DNA of 64,000 bases from Ptiloglossa arizonensis (GCF_051014685.1 NC_135054.1:10544001-10608000), one strand, 5' to 3'; positions 13,530-27,520 are shown, counted from the first letter of the stretch. Notes: generated from the letters alone by a model not told the origin. Made by a program: numbers and translations.

Positions 13530-14740
13530 TAGCGTAATTATTTCACATTGTAGTAGTGATCTATATTATTAACATCTGTCTAACATTCGTGCAATGCCAT
13601 ATGTGCATAATTATGGCACAAAATCAGACTCACACACACTGTTGCGTCGATAATTTTAGTAAAGTAACCGTGACTTTGCAAAAAAAAAAGAGTATTCATC
13701 GAAAACAGATAATGATAGCTACGTGGACTATAGGAACATCAGATTAGAATTTCAACGGTCAGGACCAGTATGGGACATAAAACGTACTGTTACGAAACAC
13801 TCAGCCGATTCCTATCACCCGAAATCCTCCAATCAACCTTATCGGGCAACCTTTTCTACGTTTACTTTTCTCTCTGCGATCCCTTTCTACAATCATCACA
13901 GAATTCCAAACATCTAATCCTGTATTGATTACATTCAGCTCTTTTCTCAGAGATGTCAACTCGTCCACTAATCAAGGAAAATCAACGTCTATATTGAATA
14001 GAAAAACTCAGGTTCGAAACATCATGAGCAATTTTTAAACATTATCCACTAATAGTCGCTTTAGACATATACCCTACACACAAGGTAAGACCTTATACCG
14101 ATCTACCACTATCATACTGTGAATCTATAGACTGTTGTTTAAAGCATGGGATCCACTTTAGCGACATGTAAATATCTTCACGAATTAAAAAAGAATCGAT
14201 TCTTTTTCTATTTGCTTATTTAATTCTAATTTTCGAGATCTTCTGCGCGACAGCTCTGTCAATTTTGAATAGTTTTTCACGAAATTGGGTACGCACATAG
14301 TCGATGAGATTACTTTTTACCTGTTTTGAAGTGTTGATTCGTTAGTAAAGTATTGATTTTTTCCTTTAAAATCGCGCAATTTTGTTAGTCGTTCGAAATT
14401 TTTAAATTCATCCCGGACAGGTCATAGTCAACACGATAAAATTTAATGAAATTCCATTCATTTTCACATCCGACCGGTGTGGGAATTTGAATGCAGCAAT
14501 GTTCACACCACGCGTATGCAAGAAAATCAATTTATTGACTGTATGTGCTTCTATGGAATTTCGAAAATATTTAAAAATAATCTACAACGCATCCCCTTCC
14601 TGAAACAAAAACAATAAAATCAAATCAGTCATCGAGTTTCTCTCGAATAAATTTTCATAACTTTTCCTTTCACGGTGACAAAGATTCACAGCCCTTTAAA
14701 GATTCTCATTAATTTCACGTCTCCAGATTTTATAATTTTA
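13530..14740. other. AT-rich non-coding stretch
   Basis: No gene or repeat is recognised. Short frames at 13556-13917 have no distinguishing signal. Confidence 0.5.
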
Positions 14741-15860
14741 CAAGTGTCGGCGGCAAGACACTTCTCCCTTCACCGCAGCTTCAAATGACCGATCCAGTTA
14801 ACGCATAGTTTGCATCGTGGTCCTGGAGACGTTGACGATACGACAGGTTCGATCGCGCGTAAATTTCACCTGAATTGCCCGTACCGGGCGGGGGAGCACC
14901 CTGCCAACATTTTGGATAGTTACTGTGCACCGAGAAGTCATTATTTCAGCATATTAGGCAAGAATTTAATAACGCGCTGATATGTTTCACTCGACAAAAC
15001 CCCGAGAAGAGGCGCGAGCACCACGGGTGCTGAAAATTTCGCATTATAAATCACGGAGTTCACCTATATTCTCGTTAGAACGAAAAGGCCCGACGATTCT
15101 ATATTCAAGGGGGTTAGCGCGAGAACAATAGAATGGATTATATTGCGAGAACCCCGCGTACCCTGTATCGAGCCAAAGGTGTTCCACTGAAATTTATGTT
15201 CAGCGGGAACGGTCGCGGAGTTCGTTGAATGAGAAACTTCCACGTTTCTTATTCCGTTTCGGTGTTGGTTGTTCCAGCGAAAGATGCTGGGACAATTATG
15301 CGGTCGCCATTTCCGTGGCCGTAAAACGCGCAACTCTTCGGGACGAATGAGAGCTCCGGTAGACAATGAAGTCGCGAAACTTCAAGCCGAGCGTTTTATG
15401 AAAACGATACGGAATATTCCACGGCCGTCTGCGGCGTGCGCTTTTCAAAGGGTTTGAACCTCTTCGAAAGTGTCCCTTGGAAATCCCGTTCCGCGATCGT
15501 TCATTCGAGGACATCATACGAGGAACAAAGCGCCCTAGATACATTATAAATATACCGAGTTCCTTCCAGCGGTTGTGACTCCATTCGTTCTACACAGAGG
15601 CGAACAAAAATTAACGACCAATTAGGAGAGTTAAGTAAGAATCCCTGGCCGAGATAATGGAAGATCCATGGACGGGCCAGGTTGTTGCGAAATGTAATTA
15701 AGCCCGTTCTACAACAATTTGTGGAAATCATTAGCGAATGGTCGTTTTCCGCTATTCCGTGGAACTCGTAGTAAGACTGCATCGCGAAGAAGAGTCTGAA
15801 ACACGCTGGAGCCAGAGGCTGGGTGAGAGAGAGAGAGAGAGAGAGGGAGGGAAAAATCGG
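14740..15860. other. GC-richer island, coding status unclear
   Basis: Base composition rises clearly against the flanks and CpG is frequent. Open frames of 62-129 codons occur on both strands, but they overlap each other and none has a splice-supported structure or recognisable domain. Such islands in AT-rich insect deserts can be conserved non-coding or regulatory DNA; that reading is inference. The island ends in a (GA)n tract at 15825-15846. Confidence 0.5.
15825..15846. repeat. (GA)n microsatellite
   Basis: About ten GA units at the 3' edge of the GC-richer island. Confidence 0.9.
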
Positions 15861-16462
15861 GGGATACTGCTGTCCCTTATTATAAAGCATTCTTATTATA
15901 AGGAGGTCCCTTAATTATTGTCGTCCCTCGAGGAAGAAGGACTTTTGCCTCCTTGAAACCACTTCGAGTGCATTAAATTACGCCTTCGACTATCTCGAGA
16001 AATCTTTGCATTAAGGTGCTCTTTTATTCTATGCAGGCACGTGCGCGTTAAGTATTCGCTATGCTGTATTGTGCTGCACAATGCTACAGCGAATTTGCAA
16101 GCTCGAGGAGGCAATCGTTTGCACGTTTGTACAATTGTCGAGTTCGTAACTGGACTGCGCGTGTTCGTGCACTTGAAATGTGTCAAAATATGCAAATGGA
16201 GTACAATGGAACATATGTACAGCAACTTATAAAAGACAGAAAAGACTTTTCACCGAAAGGGTGACAGATCGTACGCGACTAGAACAATATGTCGTTTGGA
16301 AAATATTTCTGACGTGATATAACACGTTTAACCTTCAAGCAATACAGATTAGACTAGAGTTGCACGCAAGATAGATTATAAACATAATTTTAATTAGGAT
16401 AATGTCAACATTTTATATTTCGAACGAAATTGTCCTAGACGTTTAATTAGCCAAAGATTAAA

Positions 16463-16673
16463 TATTAAGTGTTTTCTATCGATTTAAAATCTTCAATTAG
16501 AGAATATCAATACTGACCGTAACTATAATTGTATCACGAGTAAAACAAAGGTCGTAAATATTCAAGAAAATGATTAAAATGCCAATTTTTATTTTATTCG
16601 TAATACGATTATAGTTGTGACTAGTTTTGACATTCTCTAGTTGAAATTTTCAAGTTGATAGCGCTTAATAATT
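16463..16673. repeat. Long imperfect inverted repeat (arms about 85 bp)
   Basis: The left arm (16463-16546) matches the reverse complement of the right arm (about 16588-16673) at roughly 80% with small gaps. Shared blocks include TTAGAGAAT versus CTAGAGAAT and AACTATAAT. Many differences are C/T or A/G transitions, which would leave G-U pairs in a transcript. The loop is about 40 bases. It encodes no protein. It could be a MITE that has lost its family marks, or a transcribed hairpin. Confidence 0.7.
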
Positions 16674-16679
16674 GATCCA

Positions 16680-19600
16680 TTAACTAAGTTTGTTCATAGC
16701 AACATGTCTCTAGCAACAACTATCTTTTGATGAGAATAAAATTTTACAATGCTTTCTCTGTAATAATAATAACAAACAATAATTTAATTCTGGCATATAT
16801 TTTCCCCACGAGCAAATCACAACCTTACCGTTTTTCGGCCTTCGTAGCGTTCTAACCCCTTAAAATTTATTCCACCGAGTTAGCAAATATTTACGGTAAT
16901 TATTCACATCGTATTTGATTTGTATACAATTTGCATAATTAAGTTGAATGTTTGTAGGTTAACTGGTAAGGATTACACGCTTCGTAGCGACCGCAAAACG
17001 ATGCAGAATCGCCCGGACCCGAAATTCAGGCAAGTTTCTTGTTCGTTCATCCATTCGACCCTCATTGGTAGACTACAGACGTACTATTCACTGCACAAAT
17101 TTTTTCCATTTCCTCCACGTCCCCTTCGTCTTGAATGAAGAACGTCTGACATTCTGGCGTAACGACCGGAGAATCGTGATCACTTCGTATCTCCGAGACT
17201 CGTTTCTCTCGTTACTCTCAATACCAGAAAAAAAGATAATACACGTGGAAAGTGAATCAACTTTGATACTACGGCGATTCAATTTCACTTCGAATCGAAT
17301 TATGTTTAGTAACTTCGTTGCATTGCTGACACTTCCTGATCGTATCAATCCGAGTGGAGTTGCTTGAAAGTTTGTTGTGTACTATCTTCCGTTCTACTTC
17401 TCTTAATTCCTATATGTATTATTGGTTTGAAAAGTTTTAGCAGCTAGCTTTGAGATAAGAGTCGCTACATTTTTAAAACTCAGTTAAAATGTTATATATA
17501 AAGGGTTTCGTCGATATTAATTTACCGAAGTGAGCGTAGTGCAACAATGGGATATGATGGAGAAGTTTGTTATTAAAAAGACCGCGAATATAGTTGTAAT
17601 TTATACTGTCTTTGAAACCATACAACTTCGTATAAAATATCATGTTATGCAACGCGTAATCTAGAAACTATGCGAAGTGGTAATGTTAATCTAAGTAAAA
17701 TTTAAGGCACACTAATTTAAATTAAAAAAGAAATTAATGTAACTTGCATCTTTCGTGAAATTTAGTATATCTGTATTTTTACATTTTCTTTTTGTGTTCA
17801 GAGGTAATTGTGAAAATAGTGCAATGCGGTGATTGTTAAAAATAACTTACTTAAGTTTATTTATAATTATCACAAGCTTGTTTGTATACGTTCAGAGTTA
17901 CCAATGTTTTTTATTTAAATTCTTTAAGCGTTCCTTATTAAAAATCTTTCGGTAGAAATTTATGCGCATATTCTCCTAAATTACAATATAATTTTAAAAC
18001 GAGCAATTGTTTTCATTATACTCCCTTGTAGTGTTTCTGCTCGCGGTAATATTTAAATTTTCTTATTCTTAATCGCACGATGCTCTACTCGCGAGTAATA
18101 TTTTGTGTTTGCTTAATAATCGGCTCTCTTAACTACGAGAGTTAATAGTTTGTCTTCGCTCAACTCCGGCGTCGGCCATTCTTGTCAACGTAGTCTCTTG
18201 CCGTAAGTAAAATTTTGCATAATGAAACGTGGAGCACGCCCGAAGCTATCCACGTCACTCTGTCTTAGACCGTTACCTGCACCTTCCTTTTAATTATTAC
18301 GATTAACTAAGCCCTAACAAGTCTACGCAATAAGCGACAGAATGGAGAATGGGCCAAGGTAACACAAGCGTTGGAAGAGTTACGAGGCATCAATATCTTT
18401 TGTCCTCCATCGATTGAATCTTTTCACTCGTAGACATTTTTTTCATCAGATCGGTCTATTTTACTCAGTATCGATGGACTCGTTAATGACATGTATATTT
18501 GCAAAAAATATTTACGATACAAAAAATCAAATCACAATTTTCACTTATACACCGAGCCCAAAAATATTTAGAATACAGAGGATTCTAATCTGTTTCATTA
18601 CACGAAAAAGTTTTTATTCCACGTTGAGGCTAGAGTCGTTTGTACACGTTTCGTTAAATTATTGGTCGAAAGACACAAAAAATTTGTATTAAGTCCGTAT
18701 GTATTCGCATGTAAGAGAAGACGAATGTAAATGGAAACACCCGTAGCATGTTTGTAATTTGAACCAACGACATCAAAATTTGTTCCAACCGCCACGAAAT
18801 TCGCGCAGTGTTATCAGAAAGTTTCAGACCTTGCATTAGACTCATCGACGGGAACATCGGCTTTCTCTATGGGAGTTTAGCCGATCGTAAAAGCGAACGA
18901 TGGAGAACGAGAAAACCAGAGGTAAATCTACAGAGAGAACCTGAGCAAATGGTGTTCCATGAAAGGACGCACGCATGCATGCTACCCGAAGCCTTTCGAA
19001 AATTCTTGGTAGTACAGACGTCGGGAAAATATGACTCCTGTTTACGTTCACGTCAGAAATTAAAGTTTACATTTCTTCCGGTATCCATTCGCTAACGGTA
19101 GAAGTTTAGTTGTGGTCTTAAACGAGAATGTCGATCGAAACGAGAATAATATCTTTACGACTTACCGTGAAAAATATCTATATCGACACGTTTATAGTCC
19201 ACCGATCTAAGAATGGGTCATTTTTGATTCGACGAATTTCTGGAAGCTTTCCTAAAACTGCAACACTATATCACAAAGATAATCCTCATCCTTTAGAAAC
19301 AACGCTAGACTATTTATTGCTATAAAAATCGATAAGATTTTCTACATATTCGAGTGATATTCACACTTGTATTATTTCTATGATTATCTACAATAATTTA
19401 AATTGATAGATATTATTCGTATAGTAAAGTATAAATTATATTTGATATAAATGTATCGTAATTATACATAACAATAACGATGGTCTTAAAAATACAAAAA
19501 TGGCATTGAGAAAAATTCATTCATCGTTTGCACCATTGAACCGACACAATGATGTAAGGATGAAAATTTATTTCATGGAAAATATTTAAACGTGGTATTT

Positions 19601-21140
19601 TGTTCGTTAAACGTAACTAGAGCACGAATTTACACAGGGAGTTTTTAGTGATCAAGTACGAAACAAAATAGTGCACTAAAAGGTACAATAAAAACGTAAA
19701 CTCCAATCTCTGAAAATAAAGTCTCTGAAAACACAGGAAGTTTATTGTAAATTTAATTACGGTGTACGGTAAAATATTAGTAAAACAGACCCACCGTGCA
19801 TTTATGCTGCGTAAATAATATTACAACGTAGATGAATTCACTGCATTCCAGCTTCATTTCTACACTCGCTCTACAGTTTGTATACGACTCTGCACGAAAT
19901 CGCGCCATACGCGTATAAAAGCTATACTACTGACCCAGTGGTATAATAGCCGAATATAATTTGTCCTATTTTACTTCTAAACTTTAAACCAACATAATTA
20001 CGTCCCCAACGTAGTGCAATATTTTTTCCAGTAATGCGAGTCCGAGGTACTATTATAGTGTAATAAGCTATATAGGTTGCCCCATGAAATGTATGTGGTG
20101 GTGTATATCGTCCGCATGATTTGAGGTACGAAAAGCGAATATAAGATAAAATTTCTTTCGTAACGGAATTTTGTATTTCCTAATTATTCTTTGCAGATTT
20201 TATTCTTTCCTAAAATATATCGAGGCATTTGTCCAGAGAAATGTTAATTCGAGTGTTATTTTAATCTCAAGTTTGTAAATCTACACATATATTTTCTTAC
20301 GTGTATGTTTCGTCCGTCTCGTATTTCTAAATATCGGAGAAATACAAAAGTAGAAGGTATCGGATTCCTATATATAAACACGACGAAGGTGAAACGTATC
20401 TAACTCGGAGCTAATTACTTCAAAACATTTCAAGTCGAAGAGCGAAACTCAAGGAGTCTCAAAACTGTTCACAAGACTGATACGATTAAATATCTTGAAA
20501 ACTTATTAAATCTCGAGAATCTTGAATGTTTCGAATGTTATAAAATTGTTAACCATCCGTAACCCAAATTAATTTTGGCTCCTTTAAACGATAGACACGA
20601 TGAGACATGAACAAACGTTGTTAATAGGATTTTAATTTCAACTGCATGCTGTAGAAAATCGTGAATAATAGTTGTTGTAAAAAGATTAATATTCTTGGTC
20701 GCATTATTAATATAAAACTCAAACATTGAAAATATAAAAACATAGACATTGAAAATATATATCTTACCGAAGAAGGAACAAGAGCACAAAAGCAAGATTT
20801 TATCGGCAATATCATTTCTCAATCTATAATAGTTTTATAATATAAACGGGAGCAAATTCTTCGGTATCATAAGAGTAACAACAGAAAGTGTGACAGTCCT
20901 CGGAAAATTAAACGTTTGAACCGTCCTCAAGCCTATTTTAGTCTTTGTACAATTCAAACCCGCGTGCTGAACAATTTTAAAAAACGTTTTCAAGTTCAGC
21001 CACAGATATCGCGTACACTGGACTTCCTTGAAAAAAATCTCGTTCATGGTAATCGTCTCGGGCTATCTTTTCTAAAAACTACCCTGTTCGACGACACGGC
21101 TGGGGTAGAGTATCCATGGATAATCAGCGGAGCATATTTC
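16680..21140. other. AT-rich non-coding stretch
   Basis: No gene is supported. Frames at 17065-17367 and 18808-19095 are open for 95-100 codons but overlap open frames on the other strand and lack splice support. TATAGGTTGCCCC at 20071 resembles a mariner end, without a partner end. Confidence 0.5.
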
Positions 21141-21480
21141 ATATTCAGCGACCCGTAGCCTCGCAATCTTCGAACGGAGGAGGATGGGCTAACTGGCTGG
21201 ACGCTTCTGAAATTGAATCCACAATCGAGAGCGAGTCGCCTCCTCGTCGCAGTGTAACGTATGCATTGGTTTGAGTAAGTGGGCGATGTCCATCGCCCCA
21301 TCTCCGTCCTTTCCATTTCTCCTCGTTTATTCCGCCCTGACTTCGTTTCACGTATCTTCCTCTGGACGTCCCCAGGAGCATCGGAGATCCTTCTTGCACG
21401 TTGTAGGTACTTACTCGACTCCAACTACGTTTCCTCGCCCAAATCTGCTTTATTGGCAGTAATGTGTGTACCTAGTCCTG
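21140..21480. other. GC-richer island
   Basis: A compact block of higher GC with overlapping open frames on both strands (up to 126 codons on minus, 97 on plus). No domain, splice structure or clear ATG context favours either strand. It may be regulatory or conserved non-coding. Confidence 0.4.
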
Positions 21481-21912
21481 CCATAGGTTACGTTCAAAGT
21501 ACATTGGGTTATTGTAAAACAATCAACGAACATTATCGTTTCCAATCCGTCAGAATTTACCCGCACGATTAACGATCAGAGAAAAGTAACGGTATTATTG
21601 AAAATTACCTTTGTTTTCGACAAAGCATAATACGTATCAATAAAAAAATTAATAAGATAATGAAAAATACACTCTTAGCAACTTTATTCGCGAGATTTTT
21701 GGAAAAGTGAACTAATTTTATTTTGAATTCACTTTTTTTTAATACAATAGACGAAAATCGGTTTAATTTTTAGTTTCATTTTGGAAATGATAACGCATTT
21801 CGAACTGTACCAATCGCGACTTATTGGCACTCGAAACCGAAACGTGTTTCGAGAAGGGGTAGCGTGAACTCGGTCATTATTTCCTTAATTGGTAAGAATC
21901 CGTGATACCGGA

Positions 21913-22098
21913 TATACGGTACGTGCGCAAGGAGATTACATCTGAAATTATGACGGTTGTTACTCGTTCAGGGGTCGCCTTCTCAGACGCGTACGGAACA
22001 AATATATACATATCCCGTTCGCGCTTGACCAGATTGTCCCTGAACGAGTAGACCACGTCATAACTCTGGTCGTAATCTCCTCGCGCTCGTACCGTATA
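21913..22098. mobile_element. Palindromic MITE, copy 1 (about 186 bp)
   Basis: Terminal inverted repeats of about 58 bp begin TATACGGTACG at the left and, in reverse complement, TATACGGTACGAGCGCGAG at the right. Both arms then share AGGAGATTAC, TTATGACG and ACTCGTTCAGGG (about 80% identity). The centre also matches copy 2 at 31313, with the same order CAATCTGGT, CGTAC, CTGAGAAG, so the two are true homologues. There is no coding capacity. Flanking TA/TATA makes a TA target duplication possible but ambiguous. Confidence 0.85.
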
Positions 22099-23224
22099 TA
22101 TATACATATACAACATGTGTAGACAAATATTTCGTTCCACGGTAATTACATAATATAACAGGCACTTTTTTATAAGTAATTATTACCAAAGAAATCAGTG
22201 AACGTAATCAAGCACAATTTTTATTTCACATAGTGATATGAGATAAATTGAAATTACTTGCTATGTACCAATCTTGTGAGTACAAAGTTACAAAATCAGT
22301 AGTTATTTTTCAAATGATCTGATAAAATATCAGGTAGATAAATATCCTTTCGATTACGCGTTTTCTGAAGATCAACGATAAATGTACACAAAAGATAGTG
22401 TCATTTTCAGTCACCGTTACAATTTCGTTAAACATTGCAGTCACTTTCACCGAAGTACAGAATAATTCTTCGTATTCGCAAACGATTCAATGGTTGTCAA
22501 TAGGGACGAACTTTTAATTAACGATCGTTTTAAACGAGTGTAATTGAAGTGGAACGATCTGTCATGTACGTAGAAAAGATTGAAAGCTGATATGTGAGTT
22601 CATTTGTTCGCGCTGCGTGTCATGGTTAGAGTAATCGATAACATAGGAAAGTTTTACTTAACCAGCCATTAAAGGGTTGTTCGTATCATATGGTAACTCT
22701 ACTTTCGCAATTCCTTTTTCAATTGAAGTTTCCACTGTATTATTCGTTTCAATTTGAAATATTGCAGACCACTGTGATTAATTTCATAGCAATATTTGTC
22801 TGTAATTTTGATGTAACGAATGGCATGGTATCACAAATATTTGTTTATATTTATTTTGACGGATATGTTACTGACATCGATAGAAAATAAAGGATAATAA
22901 AAAACATGAGTTCAAAATTTAGAAAGCATACTGTGTTCGGTAAACTAAATAGAAATGCTTAGTCAATATAGATGGAAAAAAATTGATCTTTTTGGGATTA
23001 ATGTATTGCATGCAATACTAAGAATAAGTTGTTCTAATTATCAGTTTTATCAGTATTAGAAATACTTATTATTAACAACAACTTATTATTAACACAATGC
23101 AATACTTATCGTTATATAATAAAATGGAATTTATAATTTATAATATACCCTTATGAAAATGATGTAAATGTGCAAATAATTATTTCACTGGTACGTAAAT
23201 GTAGAAGTGAATAATTTACAACAA

Positions 23225-23294
23225 CTACAAATTTGAACTCGACTAGTTTTCAAATTCTACTACAAATTTGAACCTAATAAATTTTCAAATTCTA
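23225..23294. repeat. Tandem duplication, 35-bp unit, two copies
   Basis: Two adjacent units, each beginning CTACAAATTTGAAC and ending TTTTCAAATTCTA, differ in the central bases (CGACTAG versus CTAATAA). Confidence 0.8.
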
Positions 23295-23981
23295 CACGAA
23301 AGAAACCGTTAATTCTGAAGTTATTGAAATATTTCTTAATTGCTCGATGCGAGGCGTTGATTGATCTTTTTTGTAATTGTCGCCTTATCAAACCGGACAC
23401 GTGATTTAATTAAACGAACGAGCAATTCTTAGCGGCAATTACAAAGTCGTAAGAGGATCCCTGTAATAATCTTCGAGATGGAAGTTAAGGAACTTCTGGT
23501 CACTCGCTAAGAAGGAGGCTGATAAGCAGAATTCGAGGAGACCGAAGGAATCAATTAAAAATGAATGCCAACGAATTATTAAGGGATACTGTGACTTGAG
23601 CGGCCACCTAGGAAGTTTCGTATCAGAGACGGTCAGAGGAAAGTTTTGTAGCTGCTCGAGAGGGAAATAAGTTTAAACTTCGTACTTCCGTTACTCAAGA
23701 CACCTGTGAACAAACAGACGCGTCTACGACAAATTAAAACTTGTCGCTTCGCCAAGTTGTCCTGCGAGTTTTGCACGTTATATACATTATTTCTGCGTTG
23801 CTGAGTGCAATGCTTTACTAATTATACAAACCATGCGAGATAAATACCAAATTTTAGCGTTTCGTAGTTCTTTGTCCGTCACTACTCACTTCTTAGGTTT
23901 CATGTTACGAAACACGTTTCCAGAAACAGATATTCGAAAAGAAAGTACTTGACAGTTCGTTTCTCGTCTCTGAAGGATCAG

Positions 23982-24120
23982 TACTGTTAATTAACAAGAT
24001 CTTCTATTAACAATATTCTCGAGTGATAAGATTCTTAATTAACATTAACGTCGAGTAGCAAGTTTATGAATTAACGATAATATGAATTAACAGTATTGTC
24101 AAGTAACAATATTGTTAAAT
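23982..24120. repeat. Degenerate minisatellite, about 30-bp unit
   Basis: Repeated blocks built on the theme ATTAACAATATT-TCGAGT-AACAAG, with variable spacing, in four to five partial copies. It is highly diverged. Confidence 0.55.
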
Positions 24121-25439
24121 ATCTAACTTACACATTAAATTAATAAATATATAAGGTGTCCTATTTAAATCACTTCCGTCAAATATTGTCTCCTAAATTG
24201 TGATTGATACGTGGAAATATTTCAAACAAAATTGACATGCTTTTGAGAAGGGTATTTGATATAGTAGTCCATAGGTGGATACGTAGAGGATACATAAACA
24301 AAAAATAGGAATATCCCTTTTCATAGGAAATGACAAGCTGTATCGATCACGTTAAAAATTCTCCAACGTCGAAAAATGGTAAAAAAACAAACAAGTACGT
24401 AAAAGCATTTTTGTAAACCCCATAAAGCTTTTGTTTATGTGTATTCTATTTATCGATGTTTATCACATTAGAATATAAATCTTGTAAATATTTAAAATTC
24501 AACCTGTAAATTGTATGAATGTATATTTATCAACTTATTTCTATTTATTCGTAAATAACTTTTTAAACAATGTCATTTAATATCCAATATCCACGTGACT
24601 GCAAGTCGTCAGTCATCATTCAGTGACAAGTTCAGGGTTCAAGGACCTATTCAGCCCTTCACACAGCTATAAATCTTTAGAAAGCAAAATATCGTCAGCA
24701 ATTATTGCATATTATTTTTACCAAGCATTTGTTATTAACATATGCACAATGTATATTTACGCCAATAAGTAATACACATTTAGAGTATTATAAATGTTTT
24801 TTACTTCTCATGATTTTCTTTCCTCATTCCCATCATTTACTCATTAAATTCGAAACTTTTGGTAATGTCCAGAAAATGTTAAATCGTGAAATTTCTTCGA
24901 AATGGCGCCACAACTCCAAGAATCATCGATATTGTGGGAGTTGTAAATGAATGTAGAAATGCGGGGAAAATTTTGTTTAATTTTAGATCATTTTTTTCAT
25001 CAAAATGCAAACAACCCCTGAGTCAAATTACCTTGCAAACAAAACTCTGAGTCTAAGGGGAATAAACATGACATAGTACTAATAGCAATAGTAGCAATAG
25101 TATTTCCACAATGAAATGCTCCAATCGATTAAAACAACCAACAAAATTTATTACAACATCGAGCAACATCATCAATTAACTTCTTCAAGAATACTGGCAC
25201 ACACGTGTACGTATAGTTTTGAAACTACTTTGAACATTGTAACACGAGAGCAACAATTAAAATGATTAACGAATAAAATAAAATACTCACAATTAAATTT
25301 TCCAATGATATAATAACAATACACTCGGTAGATTTACGTATCAAGTCAATATATCAATTAAAATTTTTGTCGATTTTGAACAAAATAATTAACGAATGTT
25401 TTAATATGGAAAGGTGAGAAGAATTGCAATCCGACCGAT

Positions 25440-25960
25440 TAGCATTTCGGATTGGACAAAATCCAGGCAAGCTCGTGCTACGCACAAAGAGCATCCAGCA
25501 CACTTTCGGTTTGTTTAAGGAAACCGCCAGACGTGGTTGCGAATACGCGGAAGAGGCGTGGTAACCATCCGCGTCCCTTTTCTAGTGGCACCCTCGTCGA
25601 CAGTTCGCAGTCCACCCCGCACAAACGCCTGTACGTTACCGAACATGTTTGAGCCATTCGCACGCGAAATTTATTCATCGGTACGGACGAAACAGTATCG
25701 CGAGTTGTTTAGGGCTCGATGAAGAATTCAGCAAACCACGCTGACCTGTCGGCTACTCCGTTCCAACCCCTATCCTGTTACGTCGATAAATTTGTCCGAT
25801 TGAAGCCCCTCCTTTCCCTCCGAAAATGATTAAACTTTGAAAACTGCTCTGGTTTCAGGAATACGCTGCTATTCGTTTCGACGAACGTTTCCACGGTTCG
25901 CGAAGCGATAAATATTTTTCGTTCGGAGAGTCACAACGGTTTTTGCGTCATATTGGCTCC
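25440..25960. other. GC-richer island with overlapping small ORFs
   Basis: Composition rises sharply. A 66-codon ATG-started frame on minus (25678 to 25478) and a 66-codon frame on plus (25452-25652) overlap almost completely. A strong acceptor-like tract (CTCTGGTTTCAG, ending 25858) is followed by 59 open codons on plus, but that frame runs through long T-runs at 25982-26004. No reading is decisive. Confidence 0.4.
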
Positions 25961-26800
25961 CATGAAAAACATGCTCTTTTCATTTTTTTTTATTTTTTTT
26001 TTTTATACGAAGCGAGATACACCATGCGCGATAGCTGAATATTTTAAAAAATATCCGAAATTACGAATGTTCTGGTCTTTGTAAATCGATGCAAATAATG
26101 AAAAGAATTAGTTGGTCGAGAGTTAGGCGAAGCAACTTTTATTTACTCGCGCGATATTCTATTCCATTTGAGACTTCCTTCGGGGGGATTTAAGGGTTGA
26201 AATACAAATTAGGTCTGTTAAGAACGGGAGACACGATTAAGTAAAAACGATAAAGAGAAAAAATTCAATTGTACGTGCGTATGTTCGTTGAAACGGATAG
26301 ATAGATTTCAATGAAATTTTATACTCAAGTTTTATATTCTCGTTTCAAGTCCTGATTCAATTGCTATGCAAATTCGATCTATGAATAATAATGGTTACCC
26401 CTCCCCTTTCAGTTTTCGTTTTTTCCTGATATGTGTTCGTTGCTTCTAAAAATGATTGCTTTAATAAATATTAAAGAGAATTAAATTCGACAAAAAGAAG
26501 TTAAGCAAACCACATCTTTTCGAAGAGTATAGCGAAACATTCGTCCCTGTAAATTTGTTTCGTTACTTTGATTTGATATTCCATACCCAGAACGAATCAT
26601 TCAACCTGCTGAACGTATGTATGCCCTTCTAGAATTCCATTTAAAAATTTTAAAGGTACAACCGTTTCATCGATAAAAAAGTTCTTGAAAGCCCTTCCTC
26701 GTTTAATTTCTCATTTACTCATCACATACCATATTATATAGAATATTTTTCTATCCGAGATAATGGAAACTGGATTACTGAATAGCTGAACATTCCGTTC
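25960..26800. other. Non-coding stretch
   Basis: Apart from the poly-T run, no gene, repeat or RNA is recognised. Confidence 0.5.
25982..26004. repeat. Poly-T rich run
   Basis: A 23-base stretch that is T except for a single A. No element end or gene end is recognised beside it. Confidence 0.8.
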
Positions 26801-27520
26801 GAGAAGCTCTTCTCACAATCGCTAAGTTGCTGATCGCGAGTGCAAACTGTCCTACCAAAAATTCCGGTATACGTGGATTGTACGTTGAAGCAGCTGGGGT
26901 GGTTTAACGAGGCAACTTTACACGGAGGCAGCACTTCTCGAGAGTCTACCGGATATTCTTCAGCGAAAAGGATTTTTTTTAAGAAAGGGCAGGAACGGCG
27001 AGGGAAAGGGAGGGGGGTTGATTCAGACTACGTAAAGGCGCGAGTACACATGTCGACGAGCGACTTCCACAATAGTGTTCTTAGCCTCGCTCCTCGGTGG
27101 AACCTTCTATATTTTCAGGCGCCTTTCAGAAGCTTTCTCGAGTAAAGTACACGCCATTTTGGCATTCTCCCAAGCTTCTTACGCTCCTCTGATCTCTGCC
27201 CGACTTGTTCCCTTCTTTGTTACCTTCCGCCTAATTATCGTCGTAACTTGTACACGATTTTCCTACGTCATGCTCTTCTTGTTTGATAAACAAGGACACC
27301 CTGTGCATCTCTCGCCGCAAAGAATCTTCGTCGGTAAGGAGATCGCACAAAAGTACTTCGAAACGTATTAGAATAACGTGTTATTATTACATCGTTACTG
27401 AATTGGGCAGTCCTTTCCTTTTTCTTTCTCCTTTTCCGGCATTACCGCCGTTTAAGACCTCTTCGGCCCTTTCGAGCATTTTCCGGATGCAGAGGGGGCT
27501 TTTATGAATTTTTCTTTACT
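26800..27520. other. GC-richer island A (related to island at 28.9 kb)
   Basis: Open frames of 74-101 codons occur, none with splice support. The segment 27105-27141 matches 29023-29059 at 28 of 37 positions, and the exact 13-mer AAAGTACACGCCA occurs at 27144 here and at 29116 in the other island. The two islands therefore probably share ancestry; function is unknown. Confidence 0.4.

Larger units (their letters stand above)
22100..25440. other. AT-rich non-coding stretch with small tandem repeats
   Basis: No gene is supported. It holds a 35-bp tandem duplication (23225-23294) and a degenerate minisatellite (23982-24120). TATAAGGTGTCCTATTTAAA at 24150 resembles a DNA-element end, with no partner seen. 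Confidence 0.5.

Noticed and set aside
20071..20095. Mariner-like end TAGGTTGCCCCATGAAATG
   Set aside because: Only one end, no partner TIR or shared body with the two mariner MITE copies.
25859..26038. 59 open codons after a strong acceptor-like CTCTGGTTTCAG
   Set aside because: The frame passes through long T-runs (25982-26004), giving a Phe string unlikely in a real exon; no upstream exon.
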